Assembly (NCBI GenBank): GCA_040902425.1
Contig: JBBDXI010000028.1
Coordinates: 1-64,000, forward strand
Source of the DNA: JBBDXI01 sp040902425
GTDB taxonomy: Bacteria > Planctomycetota > Phycisphaerae > Phycisphaerales > UBA1924
Length of the DNA: 64,000 bases
Direction of reading: 5' to 3'
Shown here in pieces: positions 33,682 to 41,758 of this stretch. Every line of letters begins with the position of its first letter. Position 1 is the stretch's first letter. A program made the position numbers and the translations under genes. The notes beneath the pieces are model-generated. The model saw only the letters and a list, made by a program, of their open reading frames with translations. It searched no databases and was not told where the DNA came from.

Positions 33682-34929
33682 GTGATCCTCTTCACGGCCT
33701 TCGAGCCCAGCGGCGATGACCACGCCGCGCCGGTGGTCGCCGAGCTGCGGCGGCGGCACCCCGCGCTGCGGATCGCGGCGTGGGGCGGGGCGAAGATGGA
33801 GCGGGCGGGGGCGGAGATCGTGGAGAGGACGGGGGACGACGCGGTGATGGGGCTGCCGGGGCTGGCGAAGATCCGGGAGCACGGGCGGATCAATGACCGG
33901 GTCGAGGCGTGGATGGCGGCGAACCGGCCGACGGTGCACGTGCCGGTGGACTCGCCGGCGGCGAACTTCCCGATTTGCCGCGTCTCCAGGGCGCGGGGCG
34001 TGAAGGTGGTGCACCTGGTGGCGCCGCAGATCTGGGCGTGGGGGCGGTGGCGGATCCACAAGCTCCGTCGGCTGACCGACATGGTGCTGTGCCTGCTGCC
34101 CTTTGAGGAGGGGTTCTTCCAGAAGCGGGATGTGCCGGCGCGGTTCATCGGGCACCCGCTGTTCGACGAGATGCCGGACCTTGCCTCGCTGGACCAGCGG
34201 GCGGCGGCGTTCGGGGAGGGGAGCCCGAGGCTGGCCCTGATGCCCGGCTCGCGGCCGTCGGAACTGCGCAAGAGCTTCCCCCTGCTGCTGGAGGCGTTCC
34301 GGCAGCTGCGGCGGGCGTACCCGGGGGCGGCGGGGGTGGTGGCGGCGACCAAGCCCGCGGTGGCGGACGAGCTGCGCCGGGCGGCGGCGGCGATGGGCGG
34401 GTGGCCGGAGGGGCTGCGGCTGGCGTCGGGGGACACGGACGCGGTGATCCGGTGGTGCGACCTGGCGCTGGTGAAGAGCGGGACGATCACGCTGCAGATC
34501 GCGCGGCAGAACAAGCCGATGGTCGTGTTCTACAAGTCCAGCCGGCTGCTGTACTACCTGCTGGGGAAGTGGATCGTCTCGACGAAGTACTTCACGCTCC
34601 CCAACGTGCTGGCGCACCGGGAGATCGTGCCGGAGCTGGTGCCGCACTTCGGGGGCGAGGCGGAGATCGTGGAGGCCGCGCGGGCGCTGATCGACGCGCC
34701 GGAGCGGGCGCGGACGCAGCAGGAGGAGCTGGCCCGCGTGGTGGAGCTGTTCCGGGGGCGCAACGCGGCGGCGGCGGCGGCGGACGCGATCGAGGAGATG
34801 GCGGGGCTGCGTTTTTTCGGGGCTGAAGCGGGGGAGCCGGTCACGGGCGCGCGGCGCCCGGCAGCGCCGGCGCTCCGCAGCGCGGAGCCGGAGCGGTCTA
34901 CAGCGCCGGGGCCGGCAGGTCGCCCTTGA
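33682..34929 (+). CDS. lpxB: Lipid-A-disaccharide synthase
   Basis: The 415-residue GT19-like enzyme starts at FTAFEPSGDDHAAPVVAEL, equivalent to the E. coli SAGEPSGDxHAA motif, and contains VHLVAPQIWAWGRWRIHKL, LPFEEGFF, FIGHPLFDEM, LMPGSRPSEL and LVKSGTITLQIA. It joins two acylated glucosamines in lipid A synthesis at the inner membrane, evidence that the organism makes LPS. The GTG at 33682 gives the family N-terminus; TTG at 33643 is possible. The Ala/Pro-rich tail overlaps the convergent anti-sigma gene by 32 bases. Confidence 0.9.
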   Translation: MILFTAFEPSGDDHAAPVVAELRRRHPALRIAAWGGAKMERAGAEIVERTGDDAVMGLPGLAKIREHGRINDRVEAWMAANRPTVHVPVDSPAANFPICRVSRARGVKVVHLVAPQIWAWGRWRIHKLRRLTDMVLCLLPFEEGFFQKRDVPARFIGHPLFDEMPDLASLDQRAAAFGEGSPRLALMPGSRPSELRKSFPLLLEAFRQLRRAYPGAAGVVAATKPAVADELRRAAAAMGGWPEGLRLASGDTDAVIRWCDLALVKSGTITLQIARQNKPMVVFYKSSRLLYYLLGKWIVSTKYFTLPNVLAHREIVPELVPHFGGEAEIVEAARALIDAPERARTQQEELARVVELFRGRNAAAAAADAIEEMAGLRFFGAEAGEPVTGARRPAAPALRSAEPERSTAPGPAGRP

Positions 34930-35713
34930 CGATCACTTCGTCGAACCGGCCGGACTTGCCGCTGGTCATGACGGCGATCTTGCCCCGCTTGCCGGAGGCG
35001 ATCGGCACCTCGAGCGGGAGCAGTTCACCCTGCGACGTGAACGTGGCCAGTTCCTCGATGATGCGGTCGTTCTGATCGATGAGGGCGAGCTTGAGGGTCT
35101 TGCCGTTCCCGGAGTTGATCGAGCGGCAGAAGAACCGGGCCTTGTCCTTCCACTCGGGATTCAGGAACAGCGACGCCTCTCCCTTGTACCCGTTCTCACC
35201 CGAGAAGACGACGCGCCGCGTGTCCTTGGAGAACAGCACGCTCTGGATGAACCCGGCGTCGCCCTTCAGCTCCTTCTGGATGGCCTCCAGGAAGCCGTTC
35301 GCCTGCAACTGGTCGGTGATCTCTTTGTAGCGGGCCTGCCACTGGAAGGTGGTAATCCCGAACACGATCGCCGCGGCCGCGAGCCCCAGCGCCGCGGTCC
35401 GCCACAGCGGGTTGATGGTCCGGGGGCGGACCATGCTCTCGGCGACGAGGAGGGCGGGGTTCATGGAGGCGGCCTGTCCGGCGGCGATCTCGCGGCGCAC
35501 GGCCTCGATGACGGCGGCGCGCAGCCCCGCCGGGGCATCGACCCTGGGGAGGAAGTCCTCGATGCGCGAGAGGCGCGTCTGCTCGCGGCGCACCTGGGCC
35601 TGCACCGCGGGCGCAGCGCCCCGGAAGGCGAGCTCGAACGCGATCCGCTCCTCCTCGTCGAGGAGGCCCATCGCGTCCAGAATGGCCAGTTCGATCAGTT
35701 CCTGCATGCTCAT
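34898..35713 (-). CDS. Anti-sigma factor, RskA-like
   Basis: The 271-residue protein has an N-terminal helical anti-sigma region (MSMQELIELAILDAMGLLDE), one membrane span (AALGLAAAAIVFGITTF, about residues 107-123) and a C-terminal periplasmic domain with KLALIDQNDRIIEELATF and SGKRGKIAVMTSGKSGRFDE, as in the anti-sigma-K family. It should hold the co-encoded sigma factor at the membrane until a signal triggers proteolysis. Its ATG overlaps the sigma gene stop (ATGA). The 3' end overlaps lpxB on the other strand. Confidence 0.82.
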   Translation of the reverse strand: MSMQELIELAILDAMGLLDEEERIAFELAFRGAAPAVQAQVRREQTRLSRIEDFLPRVDAPAGLRAAVIEAVRREIAAGQAASMNPALLVAESMVRPRTINPLWRTAALGLAAAAIVFGITTFQWQARYKEITDQLQANGFLEAIQKELKGDAGFIQSVLFSKDTRRVVFSGENGYKGEASLFLNPEWKDKARFFCRSINSGNGKTLKLALIDQNDRIIEELATFTSQGELLPLEVPIASGKRGKIAVMTSGKSGRFDEVIVKGDLPAPAL

Positions 35714-36282
35714 GCCGCACCTTCCTCGTTCGTCCGCTCTCTCAAACGCACCAGGGCCCTGCTGAGGGCCGACTTGATGGTGCCGATGGGTGTGTTCAAC
35801 TCCTCGCCGATCTGCCGGAGGGTCTGCCCGCCGAGATAGGCCCGCATCACGACCGTGCGCTGGAGATCGGGCAACGTCGCAACCCGTTCCAGGAGGCCGG
35901 TGAAGCGCTCGTCCTGCTCCAGACGGGAGAGGTCGGGCACGCCGCGGGGCGCTTCACCCTGGCCGGACTCCAGCGTACCGGCCCTGACCCGGGCCTGCGT
36001 GCGCCGGAGCTTGTCCACCAGGTGCCGCCGGGAGATGAGCATGACCCAGGTGACGAGGGCGGCCCGCTTGGGGTCGTAGCGTTTGGCGGTCCGCCACAGG
36101 CGGACGAAGATCTCCTGGACGGCGTCCTCCGCGTCGGCGCGGGTGGGCATGGCCTGGTAGGCCATGCGATAGACCAGCGACCCGAAGCGGTCGTAGAGGG
36201 CCTCAACGGCCCCGGCGTCGTCGCCCGCCACCCGACGCATCAGGTCGAGATCGGCGTCATCTCTGTCGATCGAACGTCTCAT
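35710..36282 (-). CDS. ECF RNA polymerase sigma factor, SigK-like
   Basis: The 190-residue protein has region 2 with VEALYDRFGSLVYRMAYQAM and AEDAVQEIFVRLWRTAKRYD, ALVTWVMLISRRHLVDKLR, and region 4 with VVMRAYLGGQTLRQIGEELN followed by TPIGTIKSALSRALVRLR. The adjacent, translationally coupled RskA-like gene marks it as a SigK-type pair. ATG at 36282 is used; no good -10 box is seen close upstream. Confidence 0.9.
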   Translation of the reverse strand: MRRSIDRDDADLDLMRRVAGDDAGAVEALYDRFGSLVYRMAYQAMPTRADAEDAVQEIFVRLWRTAKRYDPKRAALVTWVMLISRRHLVDKLRRTQARVRAGTLESGQGEAPRGVPDLSRLEQDERFTGLLERVATLPDLQRTVVMRAYLGGQTLRQIGEELNTPIGTIKSALSRALVRLRERTNEEGAA

Positions 36283-36609
36283 GTCCGTGTTGTCGTGTCA
36301 GACCGTGGGCTGTAATGGGCCGTGGGAATCCGGCCCCTGAAGTGATACGCAGAACGGTGCCGGGGGGATGCTGTTTGGGCGTGCTTGTGGTGTCAAACTG
36401 GGGGCGAAGCCACGGCGTATCCGGCCCAATCTGTTCGGTATCAATACGGTTCCTTGAATCTCGACAAACTCATCTTGTGGAGAGGCGGATGTGCCCGTAT
36501 GCTAGTTGGGACTGAAACGGGGGGCGAGGTTCCTCAGCGCCTCAAGGCGCCCGAGGGCCACCAACAGGAATCGTGGGCCGCACAACGGCCTTTGGCGGAG
36601 TGCCAGAGC
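36283..36609 (+). other. Intergenic region with promoter and structured leader
   Basis: 327 bases between the divergent sigma and prepilin-like genes. It holds the promoter at 36475-36503 and a leader of about 100 bases. A compact hairpin at 36534-36558 (CCTC-A-GCGCC-TCAA-GGCGC-CC-GAGG) sits in the leader. I do not recognise a known riboswitch. Confidence 0.5.
36475..36503 (+). promoter_or_regulatory. Sigma70-type promoter of the prepilin-like gene
   Basis: TTGTGG (36475-36480), a spacer of exactly 17 bases and TATGCT (36498-36503). Transcription would begin near 36510, leaving a leader of about 100 bases before the GTG at 36610. Confidence 0.6.
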
Positions 36610-37296
36610 GTGCGACGCGGGTTTACGCTGATCGACGTTTTGGTGACGCTGGCGGTCATCTCTGTCCTACTTTCGATCCTGATGCCGTCGCTCTCCTCCG
36701 TCCGGGAAACGGCGCGGCAGGTGGTGTGCCGGTCGAACGTCCGCCAGGTAGGCATCGGGCTGGTGCTCTATGCGGAGGCGTATCAGGACCGGGTGCCGTA
36801 CTCGGGCTTTCTCGAGGGGCCAAACCCCACGCCCCACGAGACGGTGATCCTCCGTCGGGTTGCGCCGGACTCGTGGGACGGCGCGGGGCACCTGTACGAC
36901 GATTACATGGCGGCGCCCCAGGTGTTCTACTGCCCGTCGCACCGGGGCTCCCATCCGTACCGCGCCTACGCGGACGCCTGGATGCTCGGCGCGGGCCTGA
37001 TCGTCGGGAACTTCCAGTACCGGGGGAAGGCCCCGATCGATGGGGGCGCGACGACGGCGCTGACCTCGCGGCTGGGCGCGATGAGGCCGGGGACGACGCT
37101 GCTGGTGGACGGGTTCCGGACCGCGGTCGAGTTCAACCACGGCGTGGGCGCCAATCGCTTCCGTGCGGACGCGTCGGTCAGTTGGTTCGGCGACCGGGTG
37201 AACGGCGGGATCGTGAGTCTGCTTCCGAAGGATGACCAGAGCGGCATCGTGTCGCCCCAGGTCGTCGAGGACATCTGGGAAGAACTGGACCGCTAG
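36610..37296 (+). CDS. Prepilin-type N-terminal cleavage/methylation protein
   Basis: The 228-residue protein begins MRRGFTLIDVLVTLAVISVL: a short basic leader, the cleavage Gly, then a hydrophobic helix with Asp where pilins have Glu5. A globular domain with VCRSNVRQVGIGLVLYAEAY and a C-terminal part containing VFYCPSHRGSHPYRAYA follow, as in planctomycete prepilin-like proteins of the CxxN...G.AL..Y kind. Expected to be processed by prepilin peptidase and placed in a pseudopilus or left in the membrane. GTG at 36610 is preferred because GGCGGAG lies upstream and the leader then has normal length; ATG at 36499 would add 37 residues. Confidence 0.8.
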   Translation: MRRGFTLIDVLVTLAVISVLLSILMPSLSSVRETARQVVCRSNVRQVGIGLVLYAEAYQDRVPYSGFLEGPNPTPHETVILRRVAPDSWDGAGHLYDDYMAAPQVFYCPSHRGSHPYRAYADAWMLGAGLIVGNFQYRGKAPIDGGATTALTSRLGAMRPGTTLLVDGFRTAVEFNHGVGANRFRADASVSWFGDRVNGGIVSLLPKDDQSGIVSPQVVEDIWEELDR

Positions 37297-38348
37297 GCGG
37301 CGCCCGCTCCGCCGCGGGCGGAGACGGTAAGGGGCACCGCGCCGTAGCGCTCGGCGGTGATACGCGCCCGCCCGATGCGCACCCCGCCGGGGGGCGGCTC
37401 CCGGCCCTCCTCGCGCATGAGCCGGCGGAGCGCGGCCGGGAGCGCGAACTCCACATCTTCATCGACGAGGTCGGCGGTCTCGATGGCGGCGCCGTACTGG
37501 CCGACGAGCGCCCGGCAGATTTCCGCAACGAGGTCCTCGGGGGCGGAGGCCCCGGCGGTCAGCAGGACGCGCTCGCGCCCGGTGGGGAACCACTCGGGGC
37601 GCAGCTCGCTGACATCGTCGAGCAGGTGGGCCGCAGCGCCGGCGGTCCGGGCGATCTCGGTGAGCCGGACGGAGTTGCTGGAGTTGCGCGAGCCGACGAC
37701 CAGCACCACGTCGCACTCGGGGGCGACCTGGCGGACGGCGTGCTGGCGGTTGGTGGTGGCGTAGCAGATATCGCTGCTCGGCGGCTCCTTGATCGCGGGG
37801 AACACCCGCTTGAGGGCGGCGATGATGACGCCCGCATCGTCGGTCGAGAGCGTGGTCTGGGTGAGGTAGACCAGCCGGTGCGGGTCGCGGATGGTGAGGC
37901 GCGGGATGTCGTCCACCGTCTCGACGACCTGGATGGCATCCGGGGCCTCGCCGCTGGTGCCGATCACCTCCTGGTGGTCGCGGTGGCCGACGAGGAGGAT
38001 CTGGTAGCCCTGGCGGGCGTAGCGGACGGCCTCGGAGTGGACCTTGGTGACCAGGGGGCAGGTGGCATCGACGGCGATGAGGGCGCGGGCCTCGGCCTCG
38101 AGCCGGACGGCGGGGCTGACGCCGTGGGCGGAGAAGACGACGATCTGGCCGGGCGGGACGGCGGCGAGGTCATCGACGAAAACGACGCCGCGCCCGCGGA
38201 AGCGGCCGACGACGTGGCGGTTGTGGACGATCTCGTGGTAGACGTAGATGGTGCGGCCGGGGTAGAGCTGGAGGACGCGGTCGACGACCTCGACGGCCAT
38301 GCCGACGCCGGCGCAGAAGCCTCGGGGATTGGTGAGGATGATCCGCAT
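37293..38348 (-). CDS. ispH: 4-hydroxy-3-methylbut-2-enyl diphosphate reductase
   Basis: The 351-residue iron-sulfur enzyme starts MRIILTNPRGFCAGVGMAVE. Its three cluster Cys residues are visible in GFCAGV (Cys12), DATCPLVTK and SDICYATTNRQ, with HEIVHN (catalytic-site His), SAHG and SRNSSNSVRL. It makes IPP and DMAPP in the last MEP-pathway step; dxs and a prenyl synthase lie elsewhere in the window. TACGAT on the minus strand lies 13 bases before the ATG. Its last codons overlap the convergent prepilin-like gene by four bases. The Ala/Gly-rich tail is an extension. Confidence 0.95.
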   Translation of the reverse strand: MRIILTNPRGFCAGVGMAVEVVDRVLQLYPGRTIYVYHEIVHNRHVVGRFRGRGVVFVDDLAAVPPGQIVVFSAHGVSPAVRLEAEARALIAVDATCPLVTKVHSEAVRYARQGYQILLVGHRDHQEVIGTSGEAPDAIQVVETVDDIPRLTIRDPHRLVYLTQTTLSTDDAGVIIAALKRVFPAIKEPPSSDICYATTNRQHAVRQVAPECDVVLVVGSRNSSNSVRLTEIARTAGAAAHLLDDVSELRPEWFPTGRERVLLTAGASAPEDLVAEICRALVGQYGAAIETADLVDEDVEFALPAALRRLMREEGREPPPGGVRIGRARITAERYGAVPLTVSARGGAGAA

Positions 38349-38453
38349 GGGGGCGCGGCGGATCGTAGCGCAATCTTCACTCGCGCCGGCCTCGCGCGGG
38401 GCCCGGACGGGGCGGGGGGGCCCCCCTGTACACCCACGTTGGGGGCGATTCGC

Positions 38454-38459
38454 TATACT
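38454..38459 (+). promoter_or_regulatory. TATACT -10 element upstream of the 114-residue protein gene
   Basis: TATACT is a near-perfect -10 hexamer 68 bases before the ATG at 38528. No convincing -35 at 16-18 bases is seen. Confidence 0.4.
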
Positions 38460-38527
38460 CGTCGTCCGCTGGCCGCGGTGGTGCGGCGGGCCCCGATCGG
38501 GGCGCTGGAGCGGGTTCGGGAGCGGGC

Positions 38528-38872
38528 ATGGAGAAGGCGAAGACCTGGCAGATCGCGATCATCGCCGTCGCCGCCGTGGCGCTGGCGGTGTCGCTGTTCT
38601 TCACGCTCCGGGGAGACGGCGTGGACCTGGACAGCAGCCTGCGAATGGCGGATGTCGGCACGGGCGAGGTGTTCTCGCTGCCGATCGGCAAGGGGCCGAA
38701 CGCCGCGATGATCCCCGGGAAGAACCCCAGGACGGGCGAGATGACCCTGTTGCCCATCATCGAGAAGGACGGGCGCTGGTTCCTGCGGGAGCGGTACGCG
38801 GTCTCCCTCAAGAGCATCCAGGGTTCGCACGCGGCGGTAGACGAGAAGACCCTCGAGGTGAGGGTGAAGTGA
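38528..38872 (+). CDS. Single-span membrane-anchored protein of unknown function
   Basis: The 114-residue protein has one N-terminal span (WQIAIIAVAAVALAVSLFFT) and a periplasmic domain of about 80 residues (MADVGTGEVFSLPIGKGPNA and following). No known family is evident. It ends 14 bases before a prepilin-like gene with its own GGAGG site, so the two are probably one operon and this could be an accessory part of the same pseudopilus system (inference). Confidence 0.65.
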   Translation: MEKAKTWQIAIIAVAAVALAVSLFFTLRGDGVDLDSSLRMADVGTGEVFSLPIGKGPNAAMIPGKNPRTGEMTLLPIIEKDGRWFLRERYAVSLKSIQGSHAAVDEKTLEVRVK

Positions 38873-38886
38873 CGATGGAGGTCCCC

Positions 38887-39906
<1,020 letters not shown>

Positions 39907-39974
39907 GCCGCCGCCAGTAGGCCCCCCCATCGCAGCCGGGGCCGGGGCTTATCCTGTGCCTCAGGAGGTGCCCC

Positions 39975-41405
39975 ATGGCCACCATCGACGCCGTTCTCTC
40001 CACGCTCAAGTCCTCCGAGCGCGACTCGGTCGCGCGCTGGATGGACTGGCTCCGGATCCCCAGCATCAGCACCGATCCGAAGTACAAGGCCGACTGCCGG
40101 CGGGCGGCGGAGTGGGCGGCGGCCCAGCTTCGCGAGGCGGGGCTGCGGGCCGAGCTGCGTCCGGCGCGGGGGGATGACGGCAAGGAGGGGCACCCCATCG
40201 TCATGGCGTTCACCGAGGGCTCGCCCGGCTACAAGGGGCCGCACATCCTGTTCTACGGGCACTACGACGTGCAGCCGGTCGATCCGGTGGACCTGTGGGA
40301 GAGCCCGCCCTTCGAGCCCGTGCTGAAGCCCGCAGCGCCGGGCGGGCCGGGGGAGCGGGTGGTCGCCCGCGGGGCGGTGGATGACAAGGGGCAGGTGATG
40401 ACGTTCCTGGAGTCGCTCCGGGCGTGGAAGGAGGCGGGCGCGGCCGCGGGGGGCGTGCGGATGACGGTGCTGCTGGAGGGCGAGGAGGAGTGCGGCTCGA
40501 CGAGCCTGCCGCGGTTCGTGCGGGAGAACGCGGCGGACCTGAAGAAGTGCGGCGTGTGCGTGATCTCCGACACGGGGATGCTCGGTGTGGACAAGCCGTG
40601 CATCACGTACGGCGTGCGCGGGCTGGCGTACACCGAGGTGACGCTGCACGGCGCGGACCAGGACCTGCACTCGGGGCTCTGGGGCGGGCGGGCGCCCAAC
40701 CCCAACAACGAGCTGGTGAAGGTCCTCTCGCAGCTGTGGGACAAGGACCGGCGGGTGACGATCGACGGGTTCTACGACGATGTCCGGCCGCTGGGGGCCG
40801 ACGAGCGGGCGGCGTGGAAGAGACTCCCGTTCGACGCGGGCGCGGCCCTGAAGAAGATCGGGCTGCCGCCGGAGGCGGACATCGGCGAGGCGGGGTACAC
40901 GGCGATGGAGCGGGAGTGGGGGAGGCCGACGGCGGAGGTCAACGGCATCTGGGGGGGGTACACGGGCCCGGGGGCCAAGACGATGATCCCCGCGAAGGCG
41001 AGCGCGAAGGTGAGCTTCCGGCTGGTGGCGGACCAGGACCCGCAGAAGATCACGCGGGCGTTCTTCGGGTGGCTCCAGAAGCGCACGCCGCCGGGGTGCC
41101 GGTGGGAGCTGACCGATCACCACGGCGGGTGGGGTGTGACGGTGCGCACCGATGCGCCGGCGCTGGCGGCGGCCGTGCGGGCGCTGGAGCGGGCGTCGGG
41201 GGCGAAGCCGTCGCTCATCAAGAGCGGCGGGTCGATCCCGGTGGCAGGGTTGCTGAAGGCGGAGCTGGGTCTGGAGACGATCTTCATGGGGTTCGGGCTG
41301 GAGGATGACCGGGTGCACTCGCCGAACGAAAAGTTCGAGCTGGCGTGCTTCCGGCTGGGGGCGCGGGCGCACGCGCTCCTGATCGATGAGCTGCTGAAGA
41401 TGTAG
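39975..41405 (+). CDS. M20-family metallopeptidase (dipeptidase type)
   Basis: The 476-residue protein has the full set of co-catalytic zinc ligands: His in LFYGHYDVQPVD, Asp in ARGAVDDKGQ, Glu-Glu in LLEGEEECGS, Asp in VISDTGM and His in DDRVHSPNEKF. The dimerisation lid domain is inserted at about residues 220-370. By family it hydrolyses dipeptides or acylated amino acids in the cytosol; no signal peptide is seen. AGGAGG ahead of the ATG fixes the start. Confidence 0.93.
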   Translation: MATIDAVLSTLKSSERDSVARWMDWLRIPSISTDPKYKADCRRAAEWAAAQLREAGLRAELRPARGDDGKEGHPIVMAFTEGSPGYKGPHILFYGHYDVQPVDPVDLWESPPFEPVLKPAAPGGPGERVVARGAVDDKGQVMTFLESLRAWKEAGAAAGGVRMTVLLEGEEECGSTSLPRFVRENAADLKKCGVCVISDTGMLGVDKPCITYGVRGLAYTEVTLHGADQDLHSGLWGGRAPNPNNELVKVLSQLWDKDRRVTIDGFYDDVRPLGADERAAWKRLPFDAGAALKKIGLPPEADIGEAGYTAMEREWGRPTAEVNGIWGGYTGPGAKTMIPAKASAKVSFRLVADQDPQKITRAFFGWLQKRTPPGCRWELTDHHGGWGVTVRTDAPALAAAVRALERASGAKPSLIKSGGSIPVAGLLKAELGLETIFMGFGLEDDRVHSPNEKFELACFRLGARAHALLIDELLKM

Positions 41406-41441
41406 CCCGGGGCGGGGATGCTCCGGCTCCCCCGGGCGCGG

Positions 41442-41702
41442 TCACGCGGCCCTGGCCTTCGGCGCCATCTCCACGGGCCCCGGGCCATCCTCGATCACCT
41501 CGACCTCGATGACCTCATGCTGTGTGTGCTGGGCGGCCAGCTGCGCTGCGTACTGACGGCGGAGGCGGTCGGCGATGACCCGGGCGTCGTGCAGCCGTTT
41601 CTCGTCCTCCACGGCCGCGGCCAGGCGCCCCAGGACCGCCACCACCGTCGCCACGGCGACGAGCCCCAGGACGACCCAGACCCAGACGGGGAACGTAGCC
41701 AC
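41442..41702 (-). CDS. Small single-span membrane protein
   Basis: The 86-residue protein has one N-terminal span (VWVWVVLGLVAVATVVAVLG) and a charged helix (EDEKRLHDARVIADRLRRQY), then an acidic tail. No family recognised. The start is GTG at 41702. It is divergent from the large membrane protein gene 56 bases away. Confidence 0.5.
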   Translation of the reverse strand: MATFPVWVWVVLGLVAVATVVAVLGRLAAAVEDEKRLHDARVIADRLRRQYAAQLAAQHTQHEVIEVEVIEDGPGPVEMAPKARAA

Positions 41703-41758
41703 AGGACAGGAATCGGGCGGTGAATCCCTTCCCTTGAGCAGCCGGTAGAATCCTTCCC

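Noticed and set aside
36510..36609. Cyclic-di-GMP or other known riboswitch in the prepilin leader
   Set aside because: None of the conserved core sequences of classes I can recall is present; only a simple hairpin is seen.
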